A stretch of 38,542 nucleotides of DNA, taken from Caldilineaceae bacterium (GTDB lineage: Bacteria; Chloroflexota; Anaerolineae; Caldilineales; Caldilineaceae). Both the position numbers and the translations under genes were made by a program. Of this stretch, positions 34,910-38,542 are shown in pieces (position 1 is the stretch's first letter; each line of letters starts with the position of its first letter). Location: positions 1 through 38,542 of the forward strand of contig JACKBA010000050.1 in NCBI GenBank assembly GCA_020634815.1. Direction: 5' to 3'. Below the pieces are notes generated by a model. It was not told the DNA's origin and searched no databases. It saw nothing but the letters and a program-made list of their open reading frames with translations.

Positions 34910-35311
34910 CCGGCCATCTCCGTCTTGCAACGGGGGTGGATGGGTAGAACCCGGTTCACTGCATCCCACACCTTCTCCGCAGCCCCAATAGCGGCCCATT
35001 CCCCACGCATACCCTACGCACACCCACCAATTACCCTATATTTTACGAAAATACCCTTACGTTATTGTAAGTTCTTCAAATTTACGCTATAATAGAAACG
35101 GCACACCTATAGGCGCAGGCAACTTGCGTGGATGACGCAGTCAGCAGCACTGTCGTTTGCGCCCTTTTCAGGCCATTTCCTCATTGTCGATCACTCCGTA
35201 CCCAGAGAAACACATGCTCATCAACTGTTCCGACGACGACCGCACAGAATGAACGGTTCGTCCCAATCAACACACGGTGCCAACAGCACCGACACAGCAA
35301 GGAGACTTGAA
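34910..35311. other. Intergenic region and long leader upstream of the repeat protein gene
   Basis: AT-rich compared with its neighbours, with a near-consensus promoter at 35065-35093 and a leader of about 212 bases that contains no supported gene. The leader starts with GC-rich short palindromic pieces such as CGCAGGCAACTTGCG (35115-35129). AAGGAG at 35299-35304 is the ribosome binding site. Confidence 0.5.
35065..35093 (+). promoter_or_regulatory. Near-consensus sigma-70 promoter of the GGIWA repeat protein
   Basis: TTGTAA (35065-35070) and a perfect TATAAT (35088-35093) with a 17-base spacer, in an AT-rich stretch. It is the strongest promoter visible in the window. Confidence 0.75.
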
Positions 35312-36400
35312 ATGAAATTCGCAAAGCGCATTGGTCAGTTTGTGATCGTTTGCCTCATCGGCGCCACAATCTTGTCGGTGAGTACTACAACCGCCCATGC
35401 TGGCGGTATCTGGGCCAACAGCGGCAAGCCGGGCGTCGAGGGCGGCATCTGGGCCAACAGCGGCAAGCCGGGCGTCGAAGGCGGCATTTGGGCCAACAGC
35501 GGCAAGCCGGGCGTTGAAGGCGGCATCTGGGCCAACAGTGGCAAGCCGGGCGTCGAAGGCGGCATTTGGGCCAACAGCGGCAAGCCGGGCGTTGAAGGCG
35601 GCATCTGGGCCAACAGTGGCAAGCCAGGCGTCGAGGGTGGCATCTGGGCTGACAGTGGCGTCGAAGGCGGTATCTGGGCCGACGGCAAGTACGGCATCGA
35701 AGGCGGTATCTGGGCCAACAGCGGCAAGCCGGGCGTCGAGGGTGGTATCTGGGCGAACAGCGGCAAGCCAGGCGTCGAGGGCGGTATCTGGGCCAACAGC
35801 GGCAAGCCGGGCGTCGAGGGCGGCATCTGGGCGAACAGCGGCAAGCCGGGCGTCGAAGGTGGCATCTGGGCTGACAGTGGCGTCGAAGGCGGTATCTGGG
35901 CCGACGCAAGCAAGTACGGCATCGAAGGCGGTATCTGGGCGAACAGCGGTAAGCCGGGTGTCGAAGGCGGCATCTGGGCGAACAGCGGCAAGCCGGGCGT
36001 CGAGGGTGGTATCTGGGCCAACAGCGGGGACGAAACCGGCGGCATCTGGGCCGACGGCAAGTACGGCATCGAAGGCGGTATCTGGGCGAACAGCGGCAAG
36101 CCGGGCGTCGAGGGCGGTATCTGGGCCAACAGCGGCAAGCCGGGCGTCGAGGGTGGTATCTGGGCGAACAGCGGCAAGCCGGGCGTCGAAGGCGGCATCT
36201 GGGCGAACAGCGGCAAGCCGGGCGTCGAGGGCGGCATCTGGGCCAACAGCGGGGACGAAACCGGCGGCATCTGGGCTGACAGTGCCGTCGAGAGTGGCAT
36301 CTGGGCGAACAGCGGCAAGCCGGGTGTCAAAGGCGGCATCTGGGCCGACGACAAGGCCAGCGTCGAGATCACGCTCGATCTCTCCGAATTCATGTATTGA
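35312..36400 (+). CDS. Secreted tandem-repeat protein built of GGIWANSGKPGVE units, unknown function
   Basis: This encodes 362 residues from the ATG at 35312, with AAGGAG seven bases upstream. Residues 1-30 form a Sec signal peptide (KR n-region, hydrophobic core, cleavage after AHA). Residues 31-352 consist entirely of 26 units: 16 exact GGIWANSGKPGVE, a variant SGIWANSGKPGVK, and nine shorter or altered ones (GGIWADSGVE, GGIWADGKYGIE, GGIWADASKYGIE, GGIWANSGDET, GGIWADSAVE, GGIWADDKASVE). Each has one Trp, so the mature protein carries 26 tryptophans. A ten-residue tail ITLDLSEFMY ends it. The full unit holds one Lys and one Glu, so it is near neutral. The GIWA strand and NSGKPG turn suggest a repetitive beta structure (inference). 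I know no family with this unit. Surface fibre, adhesin, sheath or multi-copy peptide precursor are open options. Confidence 0.85.
   Translation: MKFAKRIGQFVIVCLIGATILSVSTTTAHAGGIWANSGKPGVEGGIWANSGKPGVEGGIWANSGKPGVEGGIWANSGKPGVEGGIWANSGKPGVEGGIWANSGKPGVEGGIWADSGVEGGIWADGKYGIEGGIWANSGKPGVEGGIWANSGKPGVEGGIWANSGKPGVEGGIWANSGKPGVEGGIWADSGVEGGIWADASKYGIEGGIWANSGKPGVEGGIWANSGKPGVEGGIWANSGDETGGIWADGKYGIEGGIWANSGKPGVEGGIWANSGKPGVEGGIWANSGKPGVEGGIWANSGKPGVEGGIWANSGDETGGIWADSAVESGIWANSGKPGVKGGIWADDKASVEITLDLSEFMY
35402..36367 (+). repeat. Tandem 39-bp coding repeat (26 units, 30-39 bp)
   Basis: The array covers the codons of the 26 protein units. Six consecutive 39-bp copies open it, followed by blocks of four, two and four full copies separated by shorter variant units. 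Copies differ mainly at synonymous third positions (for example GGC/GGT, ATC/ATT, AAC-AGC/AAC-AGT), so the amino-acid sequence is more conserved than the DNA. Confidence 0.95.
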
Positions 36401-36464
36401 ACGATGCGACCAGTCATCATACCCACCACAGGCGCTGGGTTATATGGCGCATCGCCTGAAACGA

Positions 36465-36498
36465 GAGACGGAGCCGTGCAATCGCCCGGCTCCGTCTC
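36465..36498. terminator. Strong hairpin between the convergent repeat-protein gene and right-edge gene
   Basis: A perfect 12-bp stem GAGACGGAGCCG / CGGCTCCGTCTC surrounds a 10-base loop. It lies 64 bases after the repeat-protein stop and 39 bases from the 3' end of the minus-strand gene. It can serve both directions. Confidence 0.7.
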
Positions 36499-36537
36499 CA
36501 AAACTGCCTCTATTCCATTACGACAGCCAGGCTGCCG

Positions 36538-38542
36538 CTAGCGCATTACACTCGGCAGGTAGAGTGTCGGCGCAGCAGCCGAGACCACGATCGCGCCGCT
36601 GAACTGGGGCTGTGCGGCATCGGCAAATGAGACGGTACCTTCGCCGGTGACAACCACCGTGTAGCGTTCGCCTGTTTGCAGCAGACCGCTATCCCACTGG
36701 TCTGCCGCCGCGGCCATCACCCCGGCTGCACTGCTGCGAACGACATGCTCCCCGGTGTCCACATTCACGAATTCGATGACATCACCCGTGCTGGCAGAGA
36801 GCACGCCGGGCACAAAGCCGCTTTCCGTGATCTGAATGACATGATCGGCGGCTTCGTTGGTGGCCGGCGTCAAGCCGATGGCATACCCCAGGAACCCACC
36901 GGCGAGTAGGAGGTCAGGGCTGCGATAGGGCTGGTAGCCGCTGCGCACCGCGCTAAGCTGGTAGGTGCCGGCCGGCGGATAGAAGCCGAACTTACCGTCG
37001 CCGCCGGTTACCTGGGGATTGGTCTGCCCGTAGTCGGTCGCCGACCACAGCGCATAGACATCGCCACCGGCGCCGGACTCGGCATTGGCATTGGCCACAA
37101 GCGCAGAGACGGTAGCCGAAGCCAGCGCCGCGCCCGTGGTTGCATCGGTCACAATGCCCTCGGAAGAGCGCATGACCAGGGTGCCGCTGCCGAGGTCGAC
37201 CGGATTCCCGCCGCAGATACCCTTGACCTGTACGGACTGAGAGCCACTCGCGACCGTGGCAATCTGGCCTGCTACGCCATTCTCACCATCGAGTAGCGCG
37301 GGCGAAAGTGCCACGAAGCTCTGCCCGCCGTTGGCGCTGACTTCGACCGCCGTGCAGCCGGCTGCCTGCAACCAGACAGTGTACGGTTCGCTTGCGTTCA
37401 GCGTGGCCTGCCAGCCCTCGGCATCCAGACGACCGTTGTTGCCGGCCGGACGTACCACGCGCCCGCTCGCATCGACGAAGCTCAGGCTGAGCGGATTCCA
37501 CGGCAGTGTTGGATCGACCACCAGATAGCCGGTGGCATCGCCTTCGCCTGCGCCGGTCGCCGCCGCCATGACCGTGCAGGTCAGGCAGCCAGTCCAGCCC
37601 AGGGTATAGTCGTACGGGCCAGGGCCGAGGGTGACGGGCACGTTGAATCTGCCCAGGCTGTTCACGGGGACCGGAATCGTCGTTTCGGCGCCATTGGCAG
37701 CAGTCAAGGTCAGGTCCAACGTCACATTGGGTTCGCCGCGACCGCGGAAGGTGACGGTTGTCGTATTCGACGTGCCGTTGATGATGTTCGTCAGAATCGG
37801 CGGCCGCATGGGGAAGTCCACGCGCTGCTGGATGAGCTTTGCCTGGCTGGCGCTCTCCCCGGCCGTCTGCGCGGCGCCGGCAAGCGCATCGGGCACGGTC
37901 ACCGAGATCGTGATGGGCTTGGTGAAGCTCAGCGGCGACGGCAGCAACTGCGTGAGCAGAATCGCCCGCGATTCGCCGGGCGCAACGTCGCCCAGATTGA
38001 CCTGCGCTGTACAGCCGTTGAATGTGGCCGAACCGGCCGGCAGCACGCGCATGGAGGCAATGCTGGCGTTGTTGGCCTGGCAGCCATTGAACAACTGGAT
38101 CTCGAACTGAAGCAGCGAATTCGTGGCGGTCTTGTTGCCGTCGTTGCGCACACGCACGGTGACCTTGATCTCCTCGAAGTCCGAATCTATGGCAGAGGCG
38201 CCGGCCTGCGGCAGTGCGCCGCCGAAACTCGGCACCTGGGCGCCGATCGATATCTGGAGATCGGGCGCAGCGGTGGCGGCGGTCGGGGCAAGGTAGTAGT
38301 AGTCTTCGGTCTCGCCAACGTTGTAGCCGGCGGTCGGACCGCGGCCGTCGCCGTAGGCCACACCGTCGTTGAGCGGCAGCGGCGCCGGCGCCTCGCTCAG
38401 CGTGACACGCAGCCAGGCAGGCTTGTCGGCCATGGCGGCCGGCCAGGAGACGAGCCCGCTCGTGAAGCTGAGCGAGTGGATGCCCGCCCCCAGCGCCACA
38501 ACATCGACGTCGGCGTTGATGACGATGTGCTCGCGGGCCTGG
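36538..38542 (-). CDS. Large secreted multidomain protein (C-terminal part, runs off right edge)
   Basis: The frame is open to the right edge (the GTG at 38499 is internal; upstream codons QAREHIVINADVDVV continue it), so only the last 668 residues are seen. In order: a fragment with NVGETEDYYY (GEVED-type motif); a CARDB/DUF11-like beta-sandwich with VTVRVRNDGNKTATN; Ig-like segments; a carboxypeptidase-regulatory-like domain (GIVTDATTGAALASATV ... GGDGKFGFYPPAGTYQL); and a cupredoxin-like domain near the end. The latter has GFVPGVLSASTGDVIEFVN and EHVV, but the ligand loop reads FADAAQPQFSGAI, where copper-binding relatives have Y-C-H-M residues. The tail is LYLPSVMR. It is likely exported and surface-displayed; function unknown. 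Confidence 0.8.
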   Translation of the reverse strand, partial: QAREHIVINADVDVVALGAGIHSLSFTSGLVSWPAAMADKPAWLRVTLSEAPAPLPLNDGVAYGDGRGPTAGYNVGETEDYYYLAPTAATAAPDLQISIGAQVPSFGGALPQAGASAIDSDFEEIKVTVRVRNDGNKTATNSLLQFEIQLFNGCQANNASIASMRVLPAGSATFNGCTAQVNLGDVAPGESRAILLTQLLPSPLSFTKPITISVTVPDALAGAAQTAGESASQAKLIQQRVDFPMRPPILTNIINGTSNTTTVTFRGRGEPNVTLDLTLTAANGAETTIPVPVNSLGRFNVPVTLGPGPYDYTLGWTGCLTCTVMAAATGAGEGDATGYLVVDPTLPWNPLSLSFVDASGRVVRPAGNNGRLDAEGWQATLNASEPYTVWLQAAGCTAVEVSANGGQSFVALSPALLDGENGVAGQIATVASGSQSVQVKGICGGNPVDLGSGTLVMRSSEGIVTDATTGAALASATVSALVANANAESGAGGDVYALWSATDYGQTNPQVTGGDGKFGFYPPAGTYQLSAVRSGYQPYRSPDLLLAGGFLGYAIGLTPATNEAADHVIQITESGFVPGVLSASTGDVIEFVNVDTGEHVVRSSAAGVMAAAADQWDSGLLQTGERYTVVVTGEGTVSFADAAQPQFSGAIVVSAAAPTLYLPSVMR

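Noticed and set aside
35100..35180. GEMM-type (c-di-GMP) riboswitch upstream of the repeat gene
   Set aside because: Some GCGCA/GACGCA similarity, but the GNRA tetraloop-receptor and spacing of the family are not seen.
35397..36602. Alternative open frame across the 39-bp repeats (ASGPTAASRASK type) and the minus-strand counterpart (PPSTPGLPLFAQM type)
   Set aside because: The repeat length is a multiple of three, so all frames stay open; only the GGIWA frame has a ribosome binding site, signal peptide and synonymous variation between units.

Overview
The window looks like a high-GC chromosomal segment of a Chloroflexota bacterium, most likely from the Anaerolineae/Caldilineae side. The reasons are the high GC content, the dispersed palindromic intergenic repeats, the sulfolipid genes, secreted proteins carrying a YLPxVxR segment, and SH3b or LysM lipoprotein/secreted architectures with long Pro/Ala/Glu linkers. 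This placement is an inference from gene style, as no rRNA or ribosomal protein gene is present.

Layout. Bases 1-294 hold the start of a lasso-peptide-cyclase-like asparagine synthetase homologue that runs off the left edge. A small four-helix membrane protein, a secreted GH17 glucanase and a membrane-attached MutS-like ATPase follow. Bases 4.6-5.1 kb carry a cluster of small hairpin repeats in front of an SH3b lipoprotein gene. glmS (minus strand) has a long leader with a recognisable promoter and a glmS self-cleaving ribozyme. A tightly packed five-gene minus-strand operon (14.7 to 9.3 kb) encodes a creatininase-family hydrolase, a ketopantoate-reductase-like enzyme, an SDR, an M20 peptidase and an M32 carboxypeptidase. 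Next comes a divergent sulfolipid pair, sqdB (UDP-sulfoquinovose synthase) and sqdX (sulfoquinovosyltransferase), with sixA behind sqdX. A class V aminotransferase plus threonine aldolase operon and an orphan type 1 substrate-binding lipoprotein follow.

From 22.2 to 29.2 kb the minus strand carries a small zinc-knuckle protein and a potassium-uptake block: trkH, typA, trkA and a second trkH. The typA leader contains a terminator-like hairpin between its likely promoter and its start. From 29.4 kb there are a secreted CAP-domain protein with four LysM domains, a LysE-type exporter with a second class V aminotransferase, and a large P-loop protein resembling an SF1 helicase with a degraded motif II.

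The right end holds the most unusual gene: a strongly promoted, Sec-exported protein made almost wholly of 26 tandem units of the GGIWANSGKPGVE type, with one tryptophan per unit. It is followed by a strong terminator hairpin and by the C-terminal part of a large secreted multidomain protein. That protein ends in a cupredoxin-like domain that has lost its copper ligands and in the tail LYLPSVMR. The sequence itself best supports these points: the glmS ribozyme, the sqdB/sqdX pair, the GGIWA repeat protein and the long perfect intergenic hairpins.
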